NCBI GenBank assembly: GCA_003162055.1
Contig: PMNA01000016.1
Coordinates: 1 to 64,000 of the forward strand
Direction: 5' to 3'
DNA length: 64,000 nt
From: Actinomycetota bacterium
GTDB taxonomy: Bacteria; Actinomycetota; Thermoleophilia; Gaiellales; Gaiellaceae
In this document: in pieces, positions 18,503 to 28,642 of the stretch
How positions within the stretch are numbered: position 1 is the first letter of the stretch
How the letters are laid out: each line of letters opens with the position of its first letter
Position numbers and translations under genes: made by a program
Notes under the pieces: generated by a model
What the model saw: only the letters and a program-made list of their open reading frames with translations
What the model was told of the DNA's origin: nothing
The model's database searches: none

Positions 18503-18769
18503 ATGCCTACCTACGTCGTTGAAAGATACGTCTCCCGATCGACCGCCAGCGAGTTGCGCTCGGAGGGCGAGAAGGTCACGCAGGCGGGGCAGGAGCTGAA
18601 GGGTGACGAGAAGGACGCGATCGCCTATTTGAGCTCCATCTATATGCCGGACGACGAAGTCAGCTTGTGCCTCTTCAGTGGTGATTCGGCCGACTCGATC
18701 GCGGCCTGCTTCGAGCGGGCGCAAATCGCCTTCGACCGCATCCTCGAGGCGGAGGTCATGGAGCCGTGA
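18503..18769 (+). CDS. DUF4242 (SCO4226-like nickel-binding fold) protein
   Basis: An 88-aa ferredoxin-like small protein. MPTYVVERYV at the start and a C-terminal FERAQIAFDRILE helix fit the DUF4242 family, one member of which (SCO4226) binds nickel. The histidine ligands usual in that family are not obvious here. It overlaps the next gene as GTGA, so the two are probably translated together. Confidence 0.78.
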   Translation: MPTYVVERYVSRSTASELRSEGEKVTQAGQELKGDEKDAIAYLSSIYMPDDEVSLCLFSGDSADSIAACFERAQIAFDRILEAEVMEP

Positions 18770-19344
18770 GCGTCCTCTTACGCGACGACCTCGAGCAGCG
18801 CGAGCTGACGGTAGAGGTTCCGCTCGAGCGAGTGGGCCCGCCGGTGCCGGTCAACGAGCTCGTGGAGCACCTCGTCGACGCGCTCGGCTTCCTCGACGAG
18901 AACGGCGTCGCCGTTCGCCTCTGCCTGGTTTGCGACCGCTGGACAAGCGTAAGCGCTGACCGCGCCCTGATCGAGGGCTTGCTCCTCGGCCTCAGCCTCA
19001 GGGCCTGCGACCACATGCACCAGGGCGGATTGCTCTCGCTCGAGACCGCGTTAATCAAGTTCGACGAGAACGGCTCTGAAGTAACCGGTTTACCTACGGG
19101 TGAGTATGTCCGCGTCAGCGTCTCCGACACAGGGGGCTGGTCGGAGGACGCAGGAAACGCGTGGACCACCCGGATGGGGTCGCCGCAAGGACTCGAGCGA
19201 CCGAGTCTCGCGGCGCTCCGCCACGCGGCGGAGATAGTGGGAGGCGCGCTCGTTTGCGCTCGACACGCAAGTTGTGGCGAGCGCGCCAACCTCTACCTAC
19301 CGGCCACGCGCCGGCATGTTCGACCGGTACTCACCTCCAACTGA
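18766..19344 (+). CDS. Degenerate histidine-kinase ATPase (HATPase_c-like) protein
   Basis: A 192-aa protein without a dimerisation/phosphoacceptor domain. Residues about 28-180 align by eye with the catalytic ATPase half of hybrid histidine kinases: the DRALIEGLLLGLSLRACD segment sits where DPTQLEQVLLNLAVNARD-type N-boxes occur, followed by HMHQGGLLSLETA, then VRVSVSDTGGW for the G1 box, then a GGALVCAR / ANLYLPA ending. Both N-box asparagines are replaced (Gly and Arg) and the DTGxG motif is altered. It is probably a pseudo-kinase or ligand sensor. The call rests on pattern similarity only. Confidence 0.6.
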   Translation: MSVLLRDDLEQRELTVEVPLERVGPPVPVNELVEHLVDALGFLDENGVAVRLCLVCDRWTSVSADRALIEGLLLGLSLRACDHMHQGGLLSLETALIKFDENGSEVTGLPTGEYVRVSVSDTGGWSEDAGNAWTTRMGSPQGLERPSLAALRHAAEIVGGALVCARHASCGERANLYLPATRRHVRPVLTSN

Positions 19345-19363
19345 GACCAAGTTCCAGCGACAG

Positions 19364-19391
19364 GCGCCCGTGCTCCCCGGAGTGCGGGCGT
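19364..19391. terminator. Bidirectional hairpin between convergent genes
   Basis: A GC-rich stem (GCGCCCG with CGGGCGT, plus an inner CTCC/GGAG stem) lies between the convergent kinase-like and HAD genes. There is no clear T-tract, but position and stability suit a shared terminator. Confidence 0.5.
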
Positions 19392-19410
19392 CAATCCCAC
19401 TACGCAACGT

Positions 19411-20088
19411 TCAGCGCAGGCCGAGCGCTTCGGGCAACTCGTCGAGCCCGTTCAATCTTCCTGGCGAATCAGGGTGGTCGCCGCCTCGATCGAGCAGGTA
19501 GGCGCGCAGGCCGAGAGAGCGCGCCCCGGCGATGTCGTCCTCGGGCGAGTCGCCGACCATCACCGCCTGCGCCGGCTCCACCGCAAGAGTCGCCAGCGCC
19601 GCCGCGAAGATCGAGGGATCGGGCTTCGTCTTACCGTGCTCGCGGGAGTCGATTGCCACGTCAACGTCGAGCCGGTGGTGGACGACGAAGGCAGGCAGAT
19701 CACGGGCGGTGTTTGAGACCAGCCCCAGCTTGAGACCATGTCGCCGCAGCTCGGCGAAGACCGGAAGCACGTCGTCGTAGAGCTCGAAATGCTCGGCCCG
19801 CTCCCAGGCCAGCACCATCGCCTCGGCCAGCGCGCGGACGCCCTCTCCCTCGCCGCCCATGCGGCGGATGATCTCCTCGCTGAAGGAGATCCACAGCTCG
19901 TCCTCGTGCTCGAGCTCCGGATGACGCTGCAGCTCGGCCAGCGCCGCACGCCTGCTCGGCTCGAACAGATCCGGGTCGAGCCGCAGAGCGAAGGCGCGGC
20001 CGCGCTCGGCATAGGCCTCCGGCCGCAACTCCGGCCCCGGCCGGCAGATCGTGAAGTCGACGTCGAAGAGAACGGCGCGAACGGTCAC
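19411..20088 (-). CDS. HAD superfamily hydrolase
   Basis: A 225-aa HAD phosphatase of unknown substrate. The nucleophile motif DVDFT (D9, D11) starts near the N-terminus, motif II is LVSNT, the motif III lysine lies in KTKPDPSIF and motif IV is MVGDSPEDD. The helical cap lies between motifs I and II. A GTG start overlaps the stop of the upstream nitrilase-family gene (GTGA), so the two were built as one operon. Confidence 0.9.
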   Translation of the reverse strand: MTVRAVLFDVDFTICRPGPELRPEAYAERGRAFALRLDPDLFEPSRRAALAELQRHPELEHEDELWISFSEEIIRRMGGEGEGVRALAEAMVLAWERAEHFELYDDVLPVFAELRRHGLKLGLVSNTARDLPAFVVHHRLDVDVAIDSREHGKTKPDPSIFAAALATLAVEPAQAVMVGDSPEDDIAGARSLGLRAYLLDRGGDHPDSPGRLNGLDELPEALGLR

Positions 20089-20953
20089 GCGGGCTCGAAA
20101 CGACGGTAGACGTCAGGGCGCCGCTGAGCGAGCACCGGCAGGGATGAGCGAATCTCGCCCACGCGCCGGCGCTCGATCTCGGCCACGATCACGGTCTCGC
20201 CGTCCGGCGCCTCGGCGAGCACTGTTCCCCAGGGGTCGACGACGAGCGAGTGTCCGTAGCTTGGGTGGCCCGATAACGGCTCGCCCAGCTGCCCAGGCGC
20301 GCGACGTAGAGCGCGTTCTCGATCGCGCGGGCGCGCAAAAGCGCGTGCCAGTGAGCCATTCCCGTGCGCAGAGTGAAGTTGGCCGGCACCGTGACCAGCT
20401 CCACGCCGGCCAGCGCGAGCAGGCGATAGAGCTCGGGGAAGCGCAGGTCGTAACAGATCGTCAGACCAATCTTCCAGCCGCCGGCCTCGGTCAGCACCAC
20501 TTCGTCGCCGGGCTCCTCCGACTCCGACTCGCGGTAGGCCAGGCCGGCCAGCTCAACGTCGAACAGATGCAGCTTGCGGTAGCGCGCGATCAGATCGCCC
20601 TGGGCGTCGAAGACGAGACTGGTGTTGGAGAGCTTCTCGCGCCCCTCGCGCCGCTCCGCGATCGAGCCACCGACGAGCACCACGCCGTGACGCTTGGCCC
20701 AGGCCGACATCGCCTGCACCGATTCGCCCTGCTCGAGCGTCTCGGCGCCAGCGACGAGATTCCACTTCTCCGGCAGCACGACCAGCCCGGCGCCGAGCGA
20801 GACTGCCCGCGCTACGAGTCTTTCGGCCTTCTCCAGATTGGCCGCCTTGTCGGAGCCGGCCGTGAGCTGAACGCAAGCGACACGTAAGGAATCGGGCACT
20901 TCCGCAGGATAGTCCCGCGGAGGCTCGACACTCACCCCGGTTCGTTCCGACAT
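20085..20953 (-). pseudogene. Nitrilase/carbon-nitrogen hydrolase family gene with a -1 frameshift
   Basis: Amidase fold with a complete triad: E62 in VLPEKW, K127 in YRKLHLFD and C167 in TICYDLRFPE. The frame is normal through ENALYVA (about residue 218), then jumps. The following frame gives APGQLGEPLSGHPSYGHS and on to VYRRFEPA, the expected C-terminus, ending in a TGA that overlaps the HAD start. The break lies in the GCGCGC run near 20296-20303, as if one G were missing. It could be a real mutation or a sequencing error; the neighbouring coupling suggests the intact gene was functional. ATG 20953 is uncertain; GTG 20899 is the alternative. Confidence 0.8.
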
Positions 20954-21109
20954 TCGTGTAATCACTGCGTGGGGATCGAGCGCAGAGCGCGTAGATGCCC
21001 GCGCTGCCGCCGCGACCCACCCAGCGGGCGCGGCTCAGCGCACGCCCGTCCCCAACACACCACGAACCCCGCAAGACACCGGCGGTCAGCCCGCCCCGCC
21101 TGTAGGAGT

Positions 21110-21147
21110 AGGAGTTGAGCAAGCGCCGCCAGGCGCGCTCAACTCCT
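21110..21147. terminator. Strong hairpin downstream of tRNA-Pro (distal)
   Basis: An 11-bp perfect stem (AGGAGTTGAGC with GCTCAACTCCT) is extended by an inner GCGCC/GGCGC stem with a two-base bulge. On the minus strand it lies after the tRNA and before the nitrilase-family gene. No T-tract. Confidence 0.5.
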
Positions 21148-21156
21148 CGAAACTCT

Positions 21157-21187
21157 CGCGGCCGGAAATCACAGATTTCCGGCCGCG
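21157..21187. terminator. Strong hairpin just downstream of tRNA-Pro
   Basis: A 13-bp perfect inverted repeat (CGCGGCCGGAAAT and its complement) around a 5-nt loop, beginning 5 bp after the tRNA 3' end on the minus strand. It is a likely transcription terminator or processing signal. No U-run follows. Confidence 0.6.
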
Positions 21188-21192
21188 ATAAA

Positions 21193-21266
21193 TCGGGGTG
21201 CCCAGATTTGAACTGGGGACCTCTCCGACCCGAACGGAGCGCGCTACCAGGCTGCGCCACACCCCG
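21193..21266 (-). tRNA. tRNA-Pro (anticodon CGG)
   Basis: A 74-nt cloverleaf on the minus strand. The acceptor stem is CGGGGTG with CACCCCG and discriminator A. The D-arm contains GGCGCAGCCTGGTAGCGC, the anticodon stem CTCCG/CGGAG encloses loop TTCGGGT (anticodon CGG, reading CCG codons), and the T-arm is CCCAG/CTGGG with loop TTCAAAT. The CCA end is not encoded. Confidence 0.95.
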
Positions 21267-21383
21267 AGCGCCCCATACGTTAGCTACTCCGTCACGGATT
21301 CGACACGAAGCGCGGCCGAAGCGTGCGTCTCTCGTATGAATTTGCCCGCTACGTTGCCTGTGTTGCCAACGAGAGGAGGAGAA

Positions 21384-21743
21384 GTGAACTGCGTGACCCT
21401 GGTAGGAAACCTGGCAAGCGACGTGGAGCTGAAGGAGCTGGCGGAGGAGCGTAAGCTGGCCAGCTTCCTGCTCGCGGTCGATCGCGAGAGCGCGGACGGA
21501 GGCGCCGACTTCGTTCGTGTCACCTGCTGGAACCGGCAGGCCGAGATCTGCGCCGAGTATCTGGCCCGCGGCGACCAGGTGGCGATCGACGGACGCCTGC
21601 GTAGCCGCTCCTGGCAAGACCCGGACGGCAAGCGCCGCAGCGCAATCGAGGTAAATGCCAGTCGTGTTCAGTTCTTGTCCAAGCCGCGCCACAAGGAGGC
21701 GGGCGCCGCGAAGGCAAAGGAGAAGGAGGCGGTTCCGGCCTAG
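21384..21743 (+). CDS. ssb: Single-stranded DNA-binding protein, short form
   Basis: A single OB-fold that coats single-stranded DNA. The 119-aa product has VTLVGNLASD at the start, the VTCWNRQAE core and a Lys/Ala/Glu-rich short tail ending EAVPA. It lacks the acidic C-terminal tip (DDDxPF type) by which main SSBs recruit partners, so it resembles a paralogous SsbB rather than the replicative SSB. A GTG start at 21384 is chosen because AGGAGGA lies 5-6 nt before it. Confidence 0.9.
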   Translation: MNCVTLVGNLASDVELKELAEERKLASFLLAVDRESADGGADFVRVTCWNRQAEICAEYLARGDQVAIDGRLRSRSWQDPDGKRRSAIEVNASRVQFLSKPRHKEAGAAKAKEKEAVPA

Positions 21744-21758
21744 TTCTATGATTGGCGT

Positions 21759-22502
21759 GTGGCCAAGCGTGACGAGATAGTCGCCTTTGCGAGCGAGCTG
21801 CTCCAGGTAGACCGCTTTCACGACTACGGGCCGGTAGGACTACAAGTCGAAGGAGCGAGCGAGGTCGAGAAGATCGTCTGTGCTGTCTCGGCCTCGCGCG
21901 AGCTGTTCGAGGCCGCGAGCGAGCGCGGCGCCCAGATGGTGCTCGTGCACCACGGTCTTTTCTGGACGAGCGAGGAGCTCGTGATCGACCGGCGCCAGAA
22001 GGGCCGGCTGAAGGCGCTTTTCGACGCCGATCTCTCGCTTGCCGCCTTTCACCTGGCCCTCGACGCCCATCCCGAGATCGGAAACTCGGTGTTGCTGGCG
22101 CGTGAGCTCGGCATCGAGCCCGAGCGCACCTTCGAGGAGGTCGGCACGGGCGGGCGCCTGACAGAGCCGGTCTCGGGCGAGGAGTTCGCCGCGCGCGTCG
22201 AGCAGAAGCTGGGGCGCAAGCCTCTAGCCTTCCTGTACGGGCCCGAGCCCGTGCGCACGGCGGCGATAGTCACCGGCGGCGGCGGCTCGAGCTTGCCGGC
22301 CGCGGCGCGGGAAGGCTACGACCTCTTTCTCACCGGCGAGCCCAAGGAGCCGAGCCTGCACGCCGCCCGAGAGCTCGGCATCCATTTCCTGGCAGCTGGC
22401 CATTACGCCACCGAGAGGCTCGGCATCCAGGCGCTGGCGGCCAAGATAGGCGAGCGCTTCGGCGTCGATTGGGAGTTCGTCGAGCTTCCGAATCCCGTCT
22501 AG
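21759..22502 (+). CDS. Nif3-like dinuclear metal-centre protein
   Basis: A 247-aa member of the Nif3/YbgI/DUF34 family, which forms a hexameric ring with a two-metal site per subunit. Ligand positions are visible: VHHGLFW (H64, H65), DAHPE and GHYATERLG near the C-terminus. The biochemical role is unsettled. It follows ssb by 15 bp; a TATGAT box 6 bp before the GTG could also allow separate leaderless transcription. Confidence 0.92.
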   Translation: MAKRDEIVAFASELLQVDRFHDYGPVGLQVEGASEVEKIVCAVSASRELFEAASERGAQMVLVHHGLFWTSEELVIDRRQKGRLKALFDADLSLAAFHLALDAHPEIGNSVLLARELGIEPERTFEEVGTGGRLTEPVSGEEFAARVEQKLGRKPLAFLYGPEPVRTAAIVTGGGGSSLPAAAREGYDLFLTGEPKEPSLHAARELGIHFLAAGHYATERLGIQALAAKIGERFGVDWEFVELPNPV

Positions 22503-22526
22503 GGCTTCCGAAAAACCGGAGCGCCC
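22502..22526 (+). terminator. Hairpin after the Nif3-like gene
   Basis: A GGGC..CCG / CGG..GCCC hairpin around an A-rich loop immediately follows the stop codon. It is a moderate candidate terminator. A separate 12-bp perfect palindrome, CCCCTTAAGGGG, lies at 22542-22553. Confidence 0.4.
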
Positions 22527-22568
22527 CGACCGGCTCTTCACCCCCTTAAGGGGTTCTCGAATAACCCG

Positions 22569-22597
22569 TTGCCTCCGTCGCCTCGACGCTCTATGCT
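22569..22597 (+). promoter_or_regulatory. Sigma-70-type promoter for the 22723 leader and gene
   Basis: TTGCCT (22569-22574) and TATGCT (22592-22597) are separated by exactly 17 bp. Transcription would start near 22604, giving a leader of about 119 nt before the ATG at 22723. Confidence 0.6.
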
Positions 22598-22603
22598 GCA
22601 GAT

Positions 22604-22722
22604 GAAATGAATGTCTTGGCTCGGCGGTCCGCCTGATGGCCGCCACACATAATTTGCGGAGGAACGGATAGACCCGCTATGTGCGCTTGCACGAGCGGGT
22701 TTTCTTTTTCGAAAGGAGCGAG
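22604..22722 (+). promoter_or_regulatory. Attenuator-like leader RNA (candidate cis-regulatory element)
   Basis: The leader contains a GGCGG/CCGCC hairpin (about 22622-22644), a GCGGAGGAACGGATAGAC segment, and then an intrinsic terminator before the ribosome-binding site AAGGAG. GCGG near 22656 can pair with the CCGC that forms the left terminator arm, giving a possible antiterminator. It does not match any riboswitch consensus I can recall (fluoride, cobalamin, ydaO, TPP and preQ1 were considered). It could also be a short stable sRNA of about 100 nt. Confidence 0.5.
22672..22706 (+). terminator. Intrinsic terminator inside the leader of the 22723 gene
   Basis: Stem ACCCGCT (22672-22678) with AGCGGGT (22694-22700), an inner GTGC-GCTT-GCAC hairpin and an immediate T-rich run (TTTTCTTTTT). 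It is the best-formed Rho-independent terminator in the window, and it sits 16 bp before a start codon on the same strand. Confidence 0.75.
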
Positions 22723-22893
22723 ATGGCCAACCACCTGACGCCCGAGGAGATCGCCAAGGAAATGGGGATCGACCGTGACGAAGTGATCCGCGTCTGCATG
22801 AAGGAGGGCGTGCCGATTTATCAAGGCAAGATCGACAAGTACCTGTTCCAGGCGCAACTCACGGCACTGGGCGTAGCGGCACCCCGTAGGTAA
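22723..22893 (+). CDS. Small excisionase/MerR-like HTH protein, 56 aa
   Basis: A 56-aa protein starting MANHLTPEEIAKEMG, a helix-turn-helix pattern followed by EGVPIYQGKIDKYLFQAQL. That layout resembles the DNA-binding half of excisionase or MerR-type small proteins. The ATG is supported by AAGGAG 6-7 nt upstream; an earlier in-frame start would lie within the terminator and is rejected. It is preceded by an attenuator-like leader. No phage genes are nearby, so a local regulator is more likely than an excisionase. Confidence 0.75.
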   Translation: MANHLTPEEIAKEMGIDRDEVIRVCMKEGVPIYQGKIDKYLFQAQLTALGVAAPRR

Positions 22894-22908
22894 CAGCCAG
22901 ATCGCCTC

Positions 22909-22938
22909 ACGACCGGGCGAACAGCCCTGCTCGGTCGT
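22909..22938. terminator. Hairpin between the convergent HTH and NlpC/P60 genes
   Basis: ACGACCG (22909-22915) pairs with CGGTCGT (22932-22938). The position between convergent genes suits a terminator; there is no T-tract. Confidence 0.45.
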
Positions 22939-23021
22939 GTCCAAACCTAGACAGAATCAAGAATCAGGACGCCGGCGAGTATCTGCCTGCGCGTGCTCTA
23001 GCCACGCCGTCGAAGCGGCGG

Positions 23022-24113
23022 CTATCCGATGCGGCGGGCGGCGGTAAGGCTGTACGAGCTCAGGCTCGTGACCTGGACGACGGTACCGGTGTGCGGCGCG
23101 TGGATGAACTGCCCGCCGCCGATGTAGATGCCGACGTGGCTGCCGCCGTAGAAGAAGACGAGATCGCCCGGCTGAAGATCGCTGTACGAGACGGGAGATC
23201 CCATGGCCATCTGGCTGTAGCTGTAGTGAGGAAGGCTGATGCCGACCTGGGCGAACGACCAGACCACGAGGCCGGAGCAGTCGAATGTGGTTGGGCCCGC
23301 GGCGCCCCAGACGTACGGAGCGCCCAGCCTCGACATGGCTGCGCTTACGACGCCTGCCCCGACCGACGACGCAGCTGGGGCGGTGTAGTTGGGCGATACG
23401 TTGGACGAAGGGGTAGTAGGCGCAGAGTTGTAGCTGGCGACTGTTTGGCGGGCCCGCGCGGCCGCTGCTGCTGCCTGGCGCTTCTGCTCGGCCATCAGCG
23501 AGGCGATCTCCTTCTTCACGCTCGCGACGTAGGCCTTGCGCTCGCTCAGCTTTCGCTGCAAATCGCTGCGCTGCGCCGTGACCTGGCTCAAGTACGCCTG
23601 CTGCTTCGACTGCAGCGTCTGGAGCGACGCTGCCTCGGAGGCGGTCTTGTCGCGCAGCGTCTTGACCTGCTTCACGACTCGCGCATCGTGATCGGAAATG
23701 CGTTGCCTCGCGTCGACCCGGTCGATCATGTCCTGCACGCTCGTCGCCTGGAAGAGAATGGCGACCGTCGAGTTGCTCGTATCGCCCTGCTCCATGTAGA
23801 CGGCGATGACGCGTTGGGCAAGGGCGTGGCGCGAGGCGGCGAAGCTCCTACGCGCGATGCCGAGCGAGATTTTAGTGGCCTTCAGCTTGGTGCTCGTCTG
23901 GCTCAGGTGGTACTTGGCGCCCTCCCACGCCGTTCCGACTTTCTCCAGTTGCTGGTCCATCTGATTGATCTGCTCCACCGCCTGCGCGGCAGCGGCGCGC
24001 TTGGAGCTGACCGTCGGTGTGGCCCCGGCGCTTCCGGCCAGCACGAAGATGCCGACCAGTGCCGGTACGGCAAAGAGGAACGTGGCGAGCTGTCTTTTAG
24101 AAAAGCCGTTCAC
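23022..24113 (-). CDS. NlpC/P60 peptidoglycan hydrolase with N-terminal coiled coil
   Basis: A 363-aa secreted endopeptidase. A signal peptide (about 1-31) is followed by a long coiled coil (about 35-215) that includes the pattern AVYMEQGDTSNSTVAILFQA, a Ser/Thr/Pro linker, and an NlpC/P60 domain (about 250-363). The catalytic Cys is in FDCSGLVV and the His in GSHVGIYIG, with a third polar residue in FIHAPH. The coiled coil resembles RipA/PcsB-type regulators of cell-separation hydrolases. The start is GTG; its promoter and a leader hairpin are described separately. Confidence 0.93.
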   Translation of the reverse strand: MNGFSKRQLATFLFAVPALVGIFVLAGSAGATPTVSSKRAAAAQAVEQINQMDQQLEKVGTAWEGAKYHLSQTSTKLKATKISLGIARRSFAASRHALAQRVIAVYMEQGDTSNSTVAILFQATSVQDMIDRVDARQRISDHDARVVKQVKTLRDKTASEAASLQTLQSKQQAYLSQVTAQRSDLQRKLSERKAYVASVKKEIASLMAEQKRQAAAAAARARQTVASYNSAPTTPSSNVSPNYTAPAASSVGAGVVSAAMSRLGAPYVWGAAGPTTFDCSGLVVWSFAQVGISLPHYSYSQMAMGSPVSYSDLQPGDLVFFYGGSHVGIYIGGGQFIHAPHTGTVVQVTSLSSYSLTAARRIG

Positions 24114-24133
24114 GGGCTGCTTATGGGACAGCG

Positions 24134-24151
24134 GGGCCGGAATTTCGGCCC
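24134..24151 (-). promoter_or_regulatory. Hairpin in the 5' leader of the NlpC/P60 gene
   Basis: GGGCCG and CGGCCC pair around a GAATTT loop in the roughly 45-nt leader between the promoter and the GTG. It could affect translation or mRNA stability. It does not look like a c-di-AMP (ydaO) riboswitch, which often precedes such genes in actinobacteria. Confidence 0.4.
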
Positions 24152-24164
24152 GATCAACTTGAGC

Positions 24165-24193
24165 ACCCTAGCAAGCGGTCCGGATGCCTGCAA
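24165..24193 (-). promoter_or_regulatory. Promoter of the NlpC/P60 gene
   Basis: Read on the minus strand, TTGCAG (24193-24188) and TAGGGT (24170-24165) are spaced by 17 bp. The expected start near 24158 gives a leader of about 45 nt. Confidence 0.5.
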
Positions 24194-24276
24194 CCGACAA
24201 GGGTGACCCAGGAAGCCTACCTGTAGTGCCGAAAACCCGGTCGCAGTAAGGGCGGCTGTGCTACGGTCAGCGCCTC

Positions 24277-25320
24277 GTGCGAGCACGCAGACAGACGCTG
24301 CGATTAGTAGCGCTCGCCTCCTGTGCGGCGGTATTGATCGCTATTGAGCTACCGGCGGCCGTGAGCGGGGCGGCCGGTGGACGCCGCGCCTCGCTGAGCG
24401 CGCAGCGCACTCAGCTCGATCGCCGCTCTCATAACGCGTTGCTCGAGCTCTACTCGATCGAGACTCGACTCGAGCGAGCGAAGGCGCGAGCTGCAGCTCT
24501 GGATGCGCAGAAAGCCCAGCTCGAGCGCGAGAGCGCTTCCACGCGCGTGAGCCTGCGCCTGGCACGGCACTCGATCGCCGCGACAAGACGAGTCCTCGGC
24601 GCGCGAGCGAGGGCACTCTACGAGTCGGGAGACATTAACGACCCGGTCGCAATCATGCTCGGTGCTCAGTCGATCGACGACGCCGTTTCCCGACTCGAGA
24701 CGATCCGACAGATCGCCAACCAGCAGAATCTGATTCTGCGCCGAGCGCAGCAAACACAGGCCAAGCTTTCGCGCCTGAAGGCCGATCTCGCACGACGAGA
24801 GGGAGAGCTGGGTCGCCTACGCGGCGCGGCGCAAGTAAGCGTCCAGAGCTTGGAGGGTGCCCGCGCGGCTCGCAGCGACACCATCCACAGGCTCTCTAGC
24901 CAGCGGGCGCTGACCAACCATCAGCTGGCGAATCTCTCCACGCAGGCGACCCATGCGGCGACGAAATCGCTCCAGACGGAGAGCCAATCGACCGCGACGA
25001 GCACGACTAGCACCAGGTCCGGCGGCGCTTCCACCTCTACGGGCGGCTCGGTCACGAAGGGACAGCATCTGACCGTGTCGGCTACCTGTTACTGCCTGAC
25101 GGGATCGACAGCCAGCGGCCTACCGGTCGGGCCCGGGATCATGGCCACCGACCCGTCGGTGATACCACTCGGTACGCGAGCCTACGTTCCCGGCTACGGC
25201 AACGCCGTCGCGGCCGACACCGGCTCTGCCGTCACCGGGCTGAGCATCGATCTCTGGGTTGCGAGCTGCAAGAAAGCCGCCGCCTACGGACGCCAGACGC
25301 TGACCATCACGATCCAGTAG
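24277..25320 (+). CDS. Secreted coiled-coil protein with a C-terminal 3D (MltA/RlpA-like) domain
   Basis: A 347-aa protein with a signal peptide (about 1-31), a long coiled coil (about 36-235), a Ser/Thr/Gly linker and a 3D domain (about 262-347). The 3D aspartates are seen in MATDPSVIPLGT, VAADTGSAV and LSIDLWVAS. 3D domains form double-psi barrels in lytic transglycosylases and Rpf/YocH-like wall enzymes. Its coiled coil contains ALYESGDINDPVAIMLGAQ, like that of the divergent NlpC/P60 protein. A GTG start without a ribosome-binding site, 9 bp after TACGGT, suggests leaderless mRNA. Confidence 0.88.
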   Translation: MRARRQTLRLVALASCAAVLIAIELPAAVSGAAGGRRASLSAQRTQLDRRSHNALLELYSIETRLERAKARAAALDAQKAQLERESASTRVSLRLARHSIAATRRVLGARARALYESGDINDPVAIMLGAQSIDDAVSRLETIRQIANQQNLILRRAQQTQAKLSRLKADLARREGELGRLRGAAQVSVQSLEGARAARSDTIHRLSSQRALTNHQLANLSTQATHAATKSLQTESQSTATSTTSTRSGGASTSTGGSVTKGQHLTVSATCYCLTGSTASGLPVGPGIMATDPSVIPLGTRAYVPGYGNAVAADTGSAVTGLSIDLWVASCKKAAAYGRQTLTITIQ

Positions 25321-25361
25321 CGGAGAGTAGCGCCGCAGGCTCGCGTATCCTTCGTCGGCGA

Positions 25362-28631
<3,270 letters not shown>

Positions 28632-28642
28632 CTAGCCGCGGG

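Noticed and set aside
22600-22722. SRP RNA, fluoride or preQ1 riboswitch in the leader
   Set aside because: SRP GGAAG-CAGCC core, fluoride consensus and preQ1 elements were not found; kept as an unassigned attenuator.
24114-24276. c-di-AMP (ydaO) riboswitch upstream of the NlpC/P60 gene
   Set aside because: The divergent gap is too short and lacks the conserved core on either strand; only a small hairpin and a promoter are visible.
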